Notes under the pieces: model-generated
What the model saw: the letters and a program-made list of their open reading frames with translations, nothing else
Database searches by the model: none
What the model was told of the DNA's origin: nothing
Origin: Haloplasma contractile SSD-17B
GTDB lineage: Bacteria > Bacillota_I > Bacilli_A > Haloplasmatales > Haloplasmataceae
Reading direction: 5' to 3'
Assembly: GCF_000215935.2 (NCBI RefSeq)
Contig: NZ_AFNU02000010.1
Location: forward strand, 49,997 to 113,996
DNA: 64,000 nucleotides
Made by a program: the position numbers and the translations under genes
Shown here: piece after piece, positions 44,562 through 54,798 of the stretch
Layout: each line of letters opens with the position of its first letter
How positions within the stretch are numbered: the stretch's first letter is position 1

Positions 44562-45230
44562 TTACTTTTTCATTAGTCGTTTGCTATCGTAATAGAGAAG
44601 TCCTTGGTTTTGTCTATTTTTAAAGTGTTCTTGTGCCTCTTCAATCTCATGCTTTATTTGAGACATCTCATTATCAAGTGCATAAGCAGCTTCTGCCGCC
44701 TTAATTAATCGAATGCTAACATTTTCCGGGATATCTCCTGAATATTTGTAATGCATCGTATGCTCAATACTAGCCCAGAAATTCATAGCCATTGTGCGAA
44801 TTTGAACTTCGAAGAGTACTTGCTTCGTCCCGTCAATCGTTTCTAAATGATAGTACCCATGTAGATGATAGGATCTGTACCCACTATCTTTTGGATTTGT
44901 AATATAGTCAATTTCTGTTATAATATCAATGTCACTACGATTTTTAAGCATTTCAACTACTTTAAAAATATCTTCAACGAATTTACAGGTTATACGAACA
45001 CCTGCAATATCATACATTTCTTCACCAATTCGATCTAACGTTAAGTCCATTCGTTCTGATTTTTCTAATATGCTGGCAATTGTCTTCACACGTACGCGAA
45101 CGGATTCAATTGGTGAATGTTTATTTTTTTGCTTAAATTGTTTTCTTATTCCTTCTAGTTTTAATTTTATTTCACTAGTTGTTAGTTCATATGGTTGTAA
45201 AAATTCTTCCCAATTATGAATGTAAACCAT
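44562..45230 (-). CDS. relQ: Small alarmone synthetase RelQ/YjbM, (p)ppGpp synthetase
   Basis: 222 residues: a stand-alone RelA/SpoT synthetase domain without hydrolase or regulatory parts. Motifs: IAGVRITCKFVEDIF, SGYRSYHLHGYYHLE and VLFEVQIRTMAMNFWASIEH. Makes pppGpp or ppGpp under stress. Start ATG 45230 after AAGGGGTGG. First gene of relQ-nadK, divergent from the CYTH gene. Confidence 0.93.
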   Translation of the reverse strand: MVYIHNWEEFLQPYELTTSEIKLKLEGIRKQFKQKNKHSPIESVRVRVKTIASILEKSERMDLTLDRIGEEMYDIAGVRITCKFVEDIFKVVEMLKNRSDIDIITEIDYITNPKDSGYRSYHLHGYYHLETIDGTKQVLFEVQIRTMAMNFWASIEHTMHYKYSGDIPENVSIRLIKAAEAAYALDNEMSQIKHEIEEAQEHFKNRQNQGLLYYDSKRLMKK

Positions 45231-45357
45231 TTTAACCACCCCTTAACTATTATATTTTAACATAAAACAATTGATTTATTTACTATTTTTTCTATAATTA
45301 TACGTATTAACCAAAATTTTACTGACTATTTCCTTGTTCAGTACTGGAGTGATTAGT

Positions 45358-45951
45358 GTGTCACAAAATTTAGAAATTGAATTTAAAAACCTATTAACTC
45401 ATGAAGAATACAATCGTTTAATCGATTTTTTTGATTTAACAGAATCCGATTTATTCAAACAGGTTAATATATATTTTGATACAAAAGAGCATTCATTAAA
45501 AAAGTTAGGTTGTGCACTTCGTGTTCGTATCAAAGAAAATGTATACGAATTAACATTAAAACAGCCAAACTCTGTTGGTTTGATGGAAACATCCGATTAC
45601 CTAAATGAAGATCAGTTTAATGCTTTTGTAAACACGGGACTGTTACACATGGGTTCTGTTATGCGTGCTTTACAAAATCTTGGTGTAACGGAATGCTTGA
45701 ATGTTACTGCAGAATTAACCACGTATCGTTATGAAACCCCATATAATATAGGCCTTCTTGTGCTAGATCGTTCGTCATATTATGACGTTATTGATCACGA
45801 ACTAGAGTTCGAAGTACAAGATTATGATGAAGGTAAAAAAGCATTTCATCAGCTACTTAATAAATTTAACATTCCTTTACGTAAGACTACGAATAAAATC
45901 TCAAGGGCTTATAAGCAAAAACTAAAATTTGATTCTAAAACTGACGCTTAA
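45358..45951 (+). CDS. CYTH domain protein (YjbK-like)
   Basis: 197 residues. The CYTH signature ExExK is NLEIEFKN at the N-terminus; further charged strands (ALRVRIKENVYELTLKQP, LELEFEVQDY-like HELEFEVQDYDEG) line the triphosphate tunnel. Family members hydrolyse tripolyphosphate or related triphosphates; the role beside relQ is unknown. Start GTG 45358 follows TGGAGTG; the frame opens at 45334 without a site. Divergent from relQ, as yjbK and yjbM are neighbours in Bacillus. Confidence 0.85.
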   Translation: MSQNLEIEFKNLLTHEEYNRLIDFFDLTESDLFKQVNIYFDTKEHSLKKLGCALRVRIKENVYELTLKQPNSVGLMETSDYLNEDQFNAFVNTGLLHMGSVMRALQNLGVTECLNVTAELTTYRYETPYNIGLLVLDRSSYYDVIDHELEFEVQDYDEGKKAFHQLLNKFNIPLRKTTNKISRAYKQKLKFDSKTDA

Positions 45952-45976
45952 ACCATCTCAGTGATGGTTTTTTTTA
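45950..45976 (+). terminator. Terminator of the CYTH gene
   Basis: AAACCATC / GATGGTTT hairpin followed by T run at the stop codon. Confidence 0.85.
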
Positions 45977-46023
45977 TTTTTCAAATAAGTTTTCATTGTT
46001 TATGCTAGTGCTTAAATAATGGT

Positions 46024-47109
46024 TCATTTCACTTTTAAATTCCACTTCTGATCATTTTCTAATGCTTCTTCAGCATTAAGCTCCTTATGTTTCATTTCTT
46101 TTCTATATATGACATTATCTAGTATTTGTATACATTCTCGTTTTATTAAATAATTTAAATATTCGCGTATCAAGTTCATTATTTTGTGTTCATCGGTTGT
46201 ACGAAAACAGAACTTATTTCTACAGTATCTAAACACATCATACCAGTCAATTTGCTCAAAAATAAAAATATAGATATAAATATAACTTTGCCAAACAAAT
46301 GGGTTCATTTTTATTAAGTATTGTTCCTTTATCGGTATACCAATTTCAACCGGAAACAAACTTGGTTGAAATCCGTTATTATAAACAAAGTTAGCATACA
46401 TTCTGTTATACTTAATAAAATAAAGACAATCCTTTAACCGCCATGTTTGTTTCACTTCTACCCAGTTCATTGTGTTCGTTACATCATTTCGATCTAATAA
46501 ATTGTCAATTATAAGGTCGTTAAGGTGTCGTTTAATCCACATGCCATTAAATGTGTTACTACTTGAATTCATTACAGCGCGATAAATAAAAATAGACGTT
46601 TCACTCATATAAACAATCTGGTCATGTTTCATACATGCAATTTCAAACTCTGTAAGTTTTCTATTTTTTTTAAACTTAACGTGTTCTTTATAAATAATCC
46701 AGATTACATCAATCCCCAATCTATTATAGTCAGCGGTTCGTTTTAATATGACATCAGGTTTCACTTGTGAACATTGGAGTTCGATTACGTATTTCTTACC
46801 ACTCATTCTGACATACAAATCAGCTATTCGGTTGATCGCTTTCAAATAATATTCTACGTCTACCTCTTTGGTTTGATTTATTAACCATCTATAAAGTGTT
46901 AGCTTTCCTTCATAATGTCTAATCGATTCTCGTTCATAGTTACAATGATCTGCATTCTTATGTGAAAAGTGTTTTCGATACTTATCACCTGCTCTTATAA
47001 TTACTTCATGATTACAATATGGACAATTATAACGTTGACTTGTTTTTGATACAGTATTAATCGATTCAATATCGACAATGACCCCTTTACTTGTTTTGGC
47101 TTTAAACAT
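46024..47109 (-). CDS. coiA: CoiA-like competence protein
   Basis: 361 residues. N-terminal zinc-binding motif CPYCNHEVIIRAGDKYRKHFSH, then the CoiA nuclease-like core (YRWLINQ, RIADLYVRMSGKKYVIELQCS, DYNRLGIDVIWI). CoiA promotes recombination of incoming DNA in transformable Bacillota. No other competence gene is nearby. The C-terminal third is diverged and aromatic-rich. Same strand as relQ-nadK but separated by the divergent CYTH gene. Confidence 0.85.
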   Translation of the reverse strand: MFKAKTSKGVIVDIESINTVSKTSQRYNCPYCNHEVIIRAGDKYRKHFSHKNADHCNYERESIRHYEGKLTLYRWLINQTKEVDVEYYLKAINRIADLYVRMSGKKYVIELQCSQVKPDVILKRTADYNRLGIDVIWIIYKEHVKFKKNRKLTEFEIACMKHDQIVYMSETSIFIYRAVMNSSSNTFNGMWIKRHLNDLIIDNLLDRNDVTNTMNWVEVKQTWRLKDCLYFIKYNRMYANFVYNNGFQPSLFPVEIGIPIKEQYLIKMNPFVWQSYIYIYIFIFEQIDWYDVFRYCRNKFCFRTTDEHKIMNLIREYLNYLIKRECIQILDNVIYRKEMKHKELNAEEALENDQKWNLKVK

Positions 47110-47210
47110 TTTTAATAATCACCTCACTCTATATATACCCTTAGATGTCTTCTTTTTCGATTTAAAATTCGTATAAATACATGTACGATTGGTTTTTCAA
47201 AAAAATGCAT

Positions 47211-47254
47211 AAAAATAGCCTATGTCTTATAGATGTGTTATAAGAACATAGGCT
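47211..47254 (-). terminator. Terminator of spx
   Basis: AGCCTATGT / ACATAGGCT outer stem with an inner TCTTATA / TATAAGA arm, then TTTTT on the minus strand. Confidence 0.85.
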
Positions 47255-47275
47255 GAATTTATAGAAATATAGTTA

Positions 47276-47734
47276 TTATTTAATCGTTGTGATTTCTAAT
47301 GCCTCTTTAAGGGCATCTAAATAGCTACAATCTCTTTCAAGTTGTGAACATAACGTCCCATCACACATCATCTTCTCACGATATTCTCGTGGTAAGAAAC
47401 TTCTAATCTCTTCGTCATTATATCCGACTTGAAGTCGTTTATCATCAATCAGAATTGGACGTCTTAAAATACTAGGGTTTTCTTTAATGAATGCAATTAA
47501 TTCATTAACTGTCATAGAATTAACATCAATATTGCTTTCTTTAATGATCTTTGATCGAGTTGAGATAATGTCATCGAATCCATTTTCTGTTTTCTCTAGT
47601 ATTTTCCTTAGTTCAACCTCAGAGATTTTGTTGTTGAAAAGATTTTTTTCTTGAAATGTAATTTCATGCTCTTCTAGCCATCTCTTGGCTTTTCTACAAG
47701 AAGCACAGCTAGGAGTTGTATAAATATCTATCAT
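47276..47734 (-). CDS. spx: Spx/ArsC family transcription regulator
   Basis: 152 residues. Redox switch TTPSCASCRKAKRWL with the CxxC of Spx, RNA polymerase alpha-binding arginine region SILRRPILIDDKRLQVGYN, typical of Spx, which redirects RNA polymerase during disulfide stress. The C-terminal extension (CDGTLCSQLERDC, about 124-136) adds three cysteines not found in standard 131-residue Spx. AGGAGGG precedes the ATG. Confidence 0.88.
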   Translation of the reverse strand: MIDIYTTPSCASCRKAKRWLEEHEITFQEKNLFNNKISEVELRKILEKTENGFDDIISTRSKIIKESNIDVNSMTVNELIAFIKENPSILRRPILIDDKRLQVGYNDEEIRSFLPREYREKMMCDGTLCSQLERDCSYLDALKEALEITTIK

Positions 47735-48114
47735 ACTATATATCCCTCCTCCACTATATTTTACATGATATTGACCTGATATTCAATATAAAATGTGACA
47801 TAAATTACAAAAATAACACTTGTTTTATCTTTTTTTACACAATTTTACCTATTTTTTGATATAGATCATTTACTTACATCTCGTTTCTCATCGTCCCTCT
47901 CATATCGTTTGCTAAATTACTCTTAAGGATATGACTTATTAACACCAATTATGTTAAACAGATTCTTATAATCTAGTTTCTTTGAGGTTAAACTAACCAA
48001 TGAATATACGGAACGTACAATTGAAAAACGAGATCCTTAAAAAGACTACTGATTACGTCATGCTGTTTAACTGATTAGTTTACAAATATTTTTTAAATAT
48101 ATTGAGTTAATTTA
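47735..48114. other. Gene-less region between spx and the MATE gene
   Basis: AT-rich, containing the divergent promoters. No ORF with a ribosome binding site. Confidence 0.4.
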
Positions 48115-48174
48115 TATACAAAATATGGAATGATTGATATAATACATATTGAGTAAAAATAGTTCACATGTGAA
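48115..48174 (+). promoter_or_regulatory. Promoter of the MATE gene with a palindromic operator candidate
   Basis: TATACA (48115-48120) and TATAAT (48138-48143) are 17 bases apart. TTCACATGTGAA, a perfect 12-base palindrome at 48163-48174, lies about 15 bases past the expected start and would suit a dimeric repressor. No regulator gene is adjacent. Confidence 0.4.
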
Positions 48175-48275
48175 TTATTAAGGCGATAACTAACTTGTTC
48201 GTGTTCATCACATAAATAAGGTCTTGTAATACAATAGCAAGTGAGGAAAAAGTTTAAGAAGGACGTGTCATTAAA

Positions 48276-49700
48276 ATGTTGTTAACAATGTCAATGGAAG
48301 AAAAACGCAAGGTTGTATTAAAAGGGAATTTATTCAAGGGGCTCTTAATCTTATCGATTCCGATCATTATTAATAATTTACTACAAACGATGTACAATGT
48401 TGTTGATACTTATTGGGTATCACAAATAAGCAACACCGATAATGAGGTAGCGGCGGTAGGTGGTGTATGGCCAATTAATTTCTTTATTATAGCATTTGGG
48501 ATTGGTCTTCAAATTGCAGGAACGTCATTAATGTCTCAAAACATAGGTGCCGGGAGAAATGATCGTGCAAATTACATTGCATCCCAATTATATGTCTTCG
48601 CGCTTATTGTAGGAGTCATTATGGCAATTTTAGGATATACCTTTTCACCGTTAATCATAAAGTTTATGGGTTTTGAAGGGGAAATATATGAGCTAGGATT
48701 GTCCTACTTAAGAATCATCTTTTTTGAGACACCTATTCTGTTTAGTTTCTTAATTTTTATGTCCATGAGACAGTCACAAGGCGATACATTGACCCCTGTT
48801 CTTTTTAGCGCATCATCCGTCATTATCAATATTATACTAGACCCAATCTTTATTCTTCAATTTAATATGGGTGTACAGGGAGTTGCATTAGCAACTGTTT
48901 TATCTAAGGTTATCGTTATGCCGTTCGCTTTGCTTGTACTATTTAAGGCAAAAAAGAGTGTTCATATTGTTCCAAAATATATGAAACTAAAGTTTAAAAC
49001 AATTAAGCGTATTACTTCTGTAGCACTTCCCGCTTCAGTAGGTACAGCATTTAGTTCATTAGGATTTATCTTTCTAAACGGAGCAATTATTGGCCTCTAT
49101 GGAAAAGAAACAATGGCTGCGTTTACCGTAGGGAATCGATTTATTAGTTTAATTATGATGCCTGCTATGGGATTCGGAAATGCACTTGCCTTTTATGTCG
49201 GACAGAACATTGGGGCAAATCAAACAGAGCGTGCAAAGGCATCATTTAGAACGAGTATTACCTTAACATTATCTTTTATGTTTGTAGGCATGTTGATTTT
49301 GCTCCCTTATAATACAAGAAGTTTTGCCGTGAATATCTTCTTAAAGGAGAAACGAACAATCGAGCTAGCGATGACATACATGCTATTTATAGCATTAAAC
49401 GTCCCGTTGATGGGGCTATTCGCTAACTTTAATGGAGTATTTCAAGGGTCGGGTAAAACATGGTTTGTTTTGATCATGAATGCCACGAGACTCTGGATTT
49501 TTAGACTTCCTGTTATCTATTTACTCTATCATATTACGGATTTAGGACCTACCGGTGTCTGGTATGCCATGGTATTAAGTAATGTGATTATTTGTATAAT
49601 CGGTACCTTCCTTTATAAATTTGGTCATTGGGAACGTAAAATCATTAAGAACGACCATGAAGATGAAGAAATGGATCGAGAGATGGCATTAGCAAAATAA
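48276..49700 (+). CDS. MATE family multidrug efflux transporter
   Basis: 474 residues, twelve predicted membrane segments in two MATE repeats. Family features: GLLILSIPIIINNLLQTMYNVVD at the start, NIILDPIFILQFNMGVQGVALATV, and GNRFISLIMMPAMGFGNAL in the second half. Uses Na+ or H+ gradients to extrude cationic compounds. Start ATG 48276 is not well marked: AAGGA lies 13 bases upstream, and ATG codons follow at 48288 and 48294. Confidence 0.9.
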   Translation: MLLTMSMEEKRKVVLKGNLFKGLLILSIPIIINNLLQTMYNVVDTYWVSQISNTDNEVAAVGGVWPINFFIIAFGIGLQIAGTSLMSQNIGAGRNDRANYIASQLYVFALIVGVIMAILGYTFSPLIIKFMGFEGEIYELGLSYLRIIFFETPILFSFLIFMSMRQSQGDTLTPVLFSASSVIINIILDPIFILQFNMGVQGVALATVLSKVIVMPFALLVLFKAKKSVHIVPKYMKLKFKTIKRITSVALPASVGTAFSSLGFIFLNGAIIGLYGKETMAAFTVGNRFISLIMMPAMGFGNALAFYVGQNIGANQTERAKASFRTSITLTLSFMFVGMLILLPYNTRSFAVNIFLKEKRTIELAMTYMLFIALNVPLMGLFANFNGVFQGSGKTWFVLIMNATRLWIFRLPVIYLLYHITDLGPTGVWYAMVLSNVIICIIGTFLYKFGHWERKIIKNDHEDEEMDREMALAK

Positions 49701-49742
49701 TAAATTAAATACAGTTTCATTATTCTATTTATGAAAAGTAGA

Positions 49743-49770
49743 GGAGAGCCAGTATGGTTCTCCTTTTTTA
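49743..49770 (+). terminator. Terminator of the MATE gene
   Basis: GGAGAGCC / GGTTCTCC hairpin followed by TTTTTTA. Confidence 0.85.
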
Positions 49771-49796
49771 GTCCTAGTGTGTTCTTATTAGAAATT

Positions 49797-49839
49797 AAAA
49801 ATCCCTATGACTGGTATCATACCATCATAGAGATTTTTA
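49797..49839 (-). terminator. Terminator of trpS
   Basis: AAAAATCYCTATGA / TCATAGRGATTTTT stem directly past the trpS stop; also usable in the other direction. Confidence 0.8.
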
Positions 49840-49843
49840 GTGA

Positions 49844-50854
<1,011 letters not shown>

Positions 50855-50884
50855 CTATATTTAAAAAACAATTTATATCCTTAA

Positions 50885-51135
50885 AAACAAAAAAAGCCTT
50901 CCTAATAATAAGGACGACAAAATCGCGGTACCACCTTAGTTTATGATTACAGACGTTTCACATCAATAACCACACACTCATCTCGTAACGGGAGAACCGT
51001 TGGTAACTACTTTGTTCATTACCACACTCATAGGTCCATTCCTTCTAAACACTATATGAACGTTCCAGCTGTCGTTCACTCTCTCTAATAGTTATTTTAG
51101 AAGTACTACTCCTAATCATTGCTTTCTTATTTGCT
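50885..51135 (-). promoter_or_regulatory. T-box leader of trpS
   Basis: Minus-strand transcript contains the T-box core AAGGTGGTACCGCG (plus 50923-50936), stem I elements AGGAGTAGTA and AGAGAG, and a specifier UGG in AATGGACC (codon at 51036-51038) that matches tRNA-Trp. A terminator stem TCCT / AGGA followed by T run ends at about 50890. Uncharged tRNA-Trp should favour readthrough into trpS. Confidence 0.92.
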
Positions 51136-51138
51136 ATT

Positions 51139-51167
51139 ATAGTATCACTATTCCTAGTATGTGTCAA
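51139..51167 (-). promoter_or_regulatory. Promoter of the trpS T-box transcript
   Basis: TTGACA (51162-51167) and TACTAT (51139-51144), 17 bases apart on the minus strand; TATAAT overlaps three bases further. Confidence 0.65.
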
Positions 51168-51179
51168 TTCTTAAAAATA

Positions 51180-51451
51180 AAAACGGATGTCCTACTTGAA
51201 TTAATATTCTAACAGGTATAAGTCATCAGCTGTAGAACAAGAGAACCGATATTAAACTTAAATTTAGTAAAATAAACGATACAATCTACCTAGAACATTT
51301 GTTACACTATAAATTTTACTACATAGACCGATTAAAAGTTTACTATCATGATAAAGATGTAGATTCATCACCATAAGAACAGAGATAAAATAATCAGTGT
51401 TACTAAACAACTATTATATACACTTCAACATTTCACTATGTATAAACTAAC
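51180..51451. other. Gene-less spacer
   Basis: AT-rich; I see nothing in it beyond the terminator that follows. Confidence 0.4.
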
Positions 51452-51496
51452 AAAAAAAGCAATCATCCAATATGTAGGACGATTGCTTTTTTATTT
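51452..51496 (-). terminator. Terminator of the glucosaminidase lipoprotein gene
   Basis: AAAAAAGCAATCRTCC / GGAYGATTGCTTTTTT nearly perfect stem with T run. Confidence 0.88.
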
Positions 51497-51536
51497 TTGT
51501 CATTATTTTACTATAAAATCTTAGAACTCTAAAGTA

Positions 51537-53318
51537 TTACCCAACTAAATCAACATCTGTTTTTCGTATATACCCTACACTATATGAATTATAATCGTAA
51601 ATACTATACGGACTTAGATTATTTCCTACTAGTGGTGCTGGTAATAGAATTTCATAGTAATTAAGCGTTTCATCTTGGATTACGACTGGTAATCCTTTTT
51701 TATAGGCATCATATAATGCCGCCTCTCTATAGAGCACTTCACTATACATACTTGGTTCTAGATAGATATCAGTTGCCTCATTTGTAATGCCGACTTGATA
51801 GAGTTTACGGTCTTTAAATCCTAAGTATTTATCTAGAAGATAGTAATGAGAGGCAATTTTTTCACCCCAATAAGGGTCTGACGCATAATACACATTGAAT
51901 CCAACACGTTTATTTCCTAATACTTGTCCATTATAATGAAACTTATCAGGATTTAAATAAGTGCTAGTAATGTAGTATCGCACATGATAGTCAATACCAC
52001 CTTGTAACGTATCAAAACCATCTGCATCACCGTAAGGATTATGGTCAGTTGCATTCATACCAAAAATATTATTCTTATTTCTTGCAATTGATGACGTTCC
52101 GTAGTGACTTTCATGAAATCCCATCGCTAGCTCTAAGGCAGCATTTATACCAAATGTCTCTTGCGAATTGATAAAATACTTGCCTGAACCACTTAAGATT
52201 GATGTATCTTGATACCCTTTTTTTGTTAGTGCATAATCTATATATGCATCTAACTCTCCGGCGGTATAGTTTGTCTTAGTTCTGTATGATAAGTATTGAT
52301 AGTAATTGTAGTAAGGGGCCCCATTGTTTACAGCTCCTGTTGTTACTCCATTACGTCTGTCATCTACTAAGTGCTTATAGTCAGTGTAAAAATAATGGCC
52401 ATCGTAACTATAATACTTCAGACCACGATTTAAGTAGTTTGGTGCCTGATCTAGTGGTTGACTAGATACGTACTGGTAAGCACGTTCTAAATCTGTCGCG
52501 TACACATGAACCAGTTCTCCTGAAGTATTTACCATGTAATAGGACATTGATTTTACCCATGTCATCGGAAGTAGTTCTACATCAACATGGTCAACAAGTC
52601 CTGGGTTTCCATTTAGTAGCATAAAATACTTACGACTACCACTTGTAACCGAATTATTATGTGTATCAACAAATAAGGCATCATCGCCGTATTGTCCATT
52701 CGTATAATAATCCATACCATTATGCGTAAACTCAGTTATTAAATAGGATGACTTAATACCTAAGTTCAATAATCCATATTTAGCATAGATTACTTGTCCA
52801 TTTTTTACAATAACAGCATCATCATGAGGAACATGTTCAATACGCAGTTCCGCTGTATTATAAGTATCGTAACTTTCAATATAGTCAAGTGTTCCATCAG
52901 TATGAGCGATGGCAATCTTGTACGTTAGATTAGTAGAATTATTAATCACAATACCATTTTCATCGATGACCTGACCTGGTTCCGTTTCATCTGGCGATTC
53001 TGTATTCGGGTCCTCTGCTTCATTGTCTTTATTATCTGGATTTTCTAATTCTGGATTCTCCGTTATAGGATCGCCATCAACTGGATTTTCTTCATGATCC
53101 GGTAAGTCTCCTGACCCGTTATTCTGGTCATTATCTATTGAATCAATTGGATTTTTATCGTCTACATCATTTGGATTATTATTAAAATTGGGTAGATGCT
53201 CACTGTTCTCATTATTATTTAAATAATGAGGTAAAGCAACTCCTGTACATCCAATGACGGTAAACATCATTACAACTAGTACAACTAACATGATGATACG
53301 ATTTGCTTGTTTCAACAT
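51537..53318 (-). CDS. Lipoprotein with glucosaminidase (GH73-like) domain
   Basis: 593 residues. Lipoprotein signal with lipobox VIGC (Cys24), then a long Asp/Asn/Glu/Pro-rich linker (about 35-125), a middle domain of unknown type (130-290), and a C-terminal glucosaminidase domain (about 350-500): ALELAMGFHESHYGTS with the catalytic Glu, NIFGMNATD and VGFNVYYASDPYWGEKIASHYY. A C-terminal SH3-like part follows. Acts outside the membrane on peptidoglycan, cleaving next to N-acetylglucosamine. AGGAGGG before ATG; the promoter holds a G9 tract. Confidence 0.85.
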   Translation of the reverse strand: MLKQANRIIMLVVLVVMMFTVIGCTGVALPHYLNNNENSEHLPNFNNNPNDVDDKNPIDSIDNDQNNGSGDLPDHEENPVDGDPITENPELENPDNKDNEAEDPNTESPDETEPGQVIDENGIVINNSTNLTYKIAIAHTDGTLDYIESYDTYNTAELRIEHVPHDDAVIVKNGQVIYAKYGLLNLGIKSSYLITEFTHNGMDYYTNGQYGDDALFVDTHNNSVTSGSRKYFMLLNGNPGLVDHVDVELLPMTWVKSMSYYMVNTSGELVHVYATDLERAYQYVSSQPLDQAPNYLNRGLKYYSYDGHYFYTDYKHLVDDRRNGVTTGAVNNGAPYYNYYQYLSYRTKTNYTAGELDAYIDYALTKKGYQDTSILSGSGKYFINSQETFGINAALELAMGFHESHYGTSSIARNKNNIFGMNATDHNPYGDADGFDTLQGGIDYHVRYYITSTYLNPDKFHYNGQVLGNKRVGFNVYYASDPYWGEKIASHYYLLDKYLGFKDRKLYQVGITNEATDIYLEPSMYSEVLYREAALYDAYKKGLPVVIQDETLNYYEILLPAPLVGNNLSPYSIYDYNSYSVGYIRKTDVDLVG

Positions 53319-53419
53319 AACACTCTACCCTCCTAATAGTTTGTTTAATCAATTTATTACACTCTGTTTTCATTTATACTAATTAAAAATCATCCATTCA
53401 CTTAGGGATGACATCTACC

Positions 53420-53443
53420 ATTATATAGCCCCCCCCCTCATTT
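53420..53443 (-). promoter_or_regulatory. Promoter with homopolymeric G9 in the spacer
   Basis: On the minus strand TATAAT (53420-53425) is preceded by CTA and nine G (53429-53437). The tract therefore lies in the -35/-10 spacer. The -35 itself is weak. Such tracts change length by slippage and can switch promoters. Confidence 0.5.
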
Positions 53444-53536
53444 ATTAAATACCTTTTGAACACTTACATAATATTCCCTTGTATAGATTTGGATATAAAA
53501 ACAGATAATCTCAATTTTTTATTGGACAATATAAAA

Positions 53537-53578
53537 ATAAAAAAATACTGACCTAGTTAATTAAACTAGATCAGTATT
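53537..53578 (-). terminator. Terminator of the gerA operon
   Basis: AATACTGATCTAGTTT / AACTAGGTCAGTATT stem followed by TTTTTTATT on the minus strand. Confidence 0.88.
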
Positions 53579-53640
53579 GATAAGTAGAACTGCAGATTAC
53601 CATACCTAAATATAATTTTCCTAATTTATAGATATAGTTT

Positions 53641-54759
53641 TTAATTTTTAATCTTTCTATTCTTAATTAAATTTCTTAAGAATAGATAGAGTGCAAGTAA
53701 TATTGGAAAAATCATTTCAAACGGTACGTTAAAATAATAAGGGACAATCTTTAGTCCAAAATGAATATGACGGGCGAGATTGTCCGATATAATAGGGCTG
53801 AGAAAATTGATTGCTACAATAGTTGGTATAATATAGCGCCTATATGTTTTTGTTTCAAACACATCATCTAACGCAACTGTTATTGCATACATATAGACCG
53901 CAACCTTAACACCTCCACCTACCATTACCAATATAACGGCTAGTACATCGAGTCGCTGAATAACATCACCGATATTAATCATCCTAAACGATAATAGTGT
54001 AGGAAACATTGCCTTCTCCGCTAAATAGGGTCCTAATACAGAAATATTCACTATGTTAATAATTGTTAGGATGAGTCCTACTAAAAAAATAGCAAATAGG
54101 CCATACCCTAATACTTTCTTTTTCTTGCTTACATGTGGAAAAATCATGGTAAATACAAATAGTTCACTATAAGGAAAGGCAATTGCTAAAGGAAAGGTTG
54201 CTTTAAATACAGGTTTCCAACCATTCTCTAAAACGGGGAACAAGTGATCTATAGTAACGACTCCTGAAGCAATTGGTAACAGGACAAATAAAACACATAT
54301 TACTAGTGTCGTTAAAAATCCAAATTCATTGAATCGTCCAATCACTTCTATACCTAAATAGACTGCATAACCAATTAAGATTAAACTCAATAACTGTGTA
54401 ATATACATAGGCGTTTCTGGTAATACATAAAGAATAATCATCTCCCCTTTATCACGCTCAATAAGAGAAGCAAACAAGATATAATGACCTATATAGGCAA
54501 GGGTAAGTAATTTACCCACTACCTTGCCAAATATCTTTTCAAGAATTCTTGAAAAACTTAAGTCAGGATATTGTGTGAAAATATAGTAATAAAATACAAA
54601 TAGAATCATTCCACCAATCATACCAAGTAATGTCGGAATCCAGGCATCCTGTTTTGCACTCATACTGATTCCTAGTACTGAAGAGCTACCGAGTCCAGTA
54701 ATCAGAATTAAACTAAACAGTTGAAAAGGAGATATAGTTGTTTTTTCCACATTAATCAC
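53641..54759 (-). CDS. gerAB: Germination receptor permease subunit GerAB, third copy
   Basis: 372 residues, about ten membrane helices, spore-germination permease family of the APC superfamily. In GerA-type receptors the B subunit binds the germinant. Shared family blocks: GLGSSSVLGISMSAKQDAW, YAVYLGIEVIGRFNE, FPYSELFVFTMIFP and RHIHFGLKIVPYYFN. Last gene of the operon. The start is uncertain: GTG at 54759 or the GTG three codons later, which aligns with the ATG of the paralogues. Confidence 0.9.
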   Translation of the reverse strand: MINVEKTTISPFQLFSLILITGLGSSSVLGISMSAKQDAWIPTLLGMIGGMILFVFYYYIFTQYPDLSFSRILEKIFGKVVGKLLTLAYIGHYILFASLIERDKGEMIILYVLPETPMYITQLLSLILIGYAVYLGIEVIGRFNEFGFLTTLVICVLFVLLPIASGVVTIDHLFPVLENGWKPVFKATFPLAIAFPYSELFVFTMIFPHVSKKKKVLGYGLFAIFLVGLILTIINIVNISVLGPYLAEKAMFPTLLSFRMINIGDVIQRLDVLAVILVMVGGGVKVAVYMYAITVALDDVFETKTYRRYIIPTIVAINFLSPIISDNLARHIHFGLKIVPYYFNVPFEMIFPILLALYLFLRNLIKNRKIKN

Positions 54760-54798
54760 ACTCTCAATTTAATGAAATAATGTTTCCGAATCCATGTT

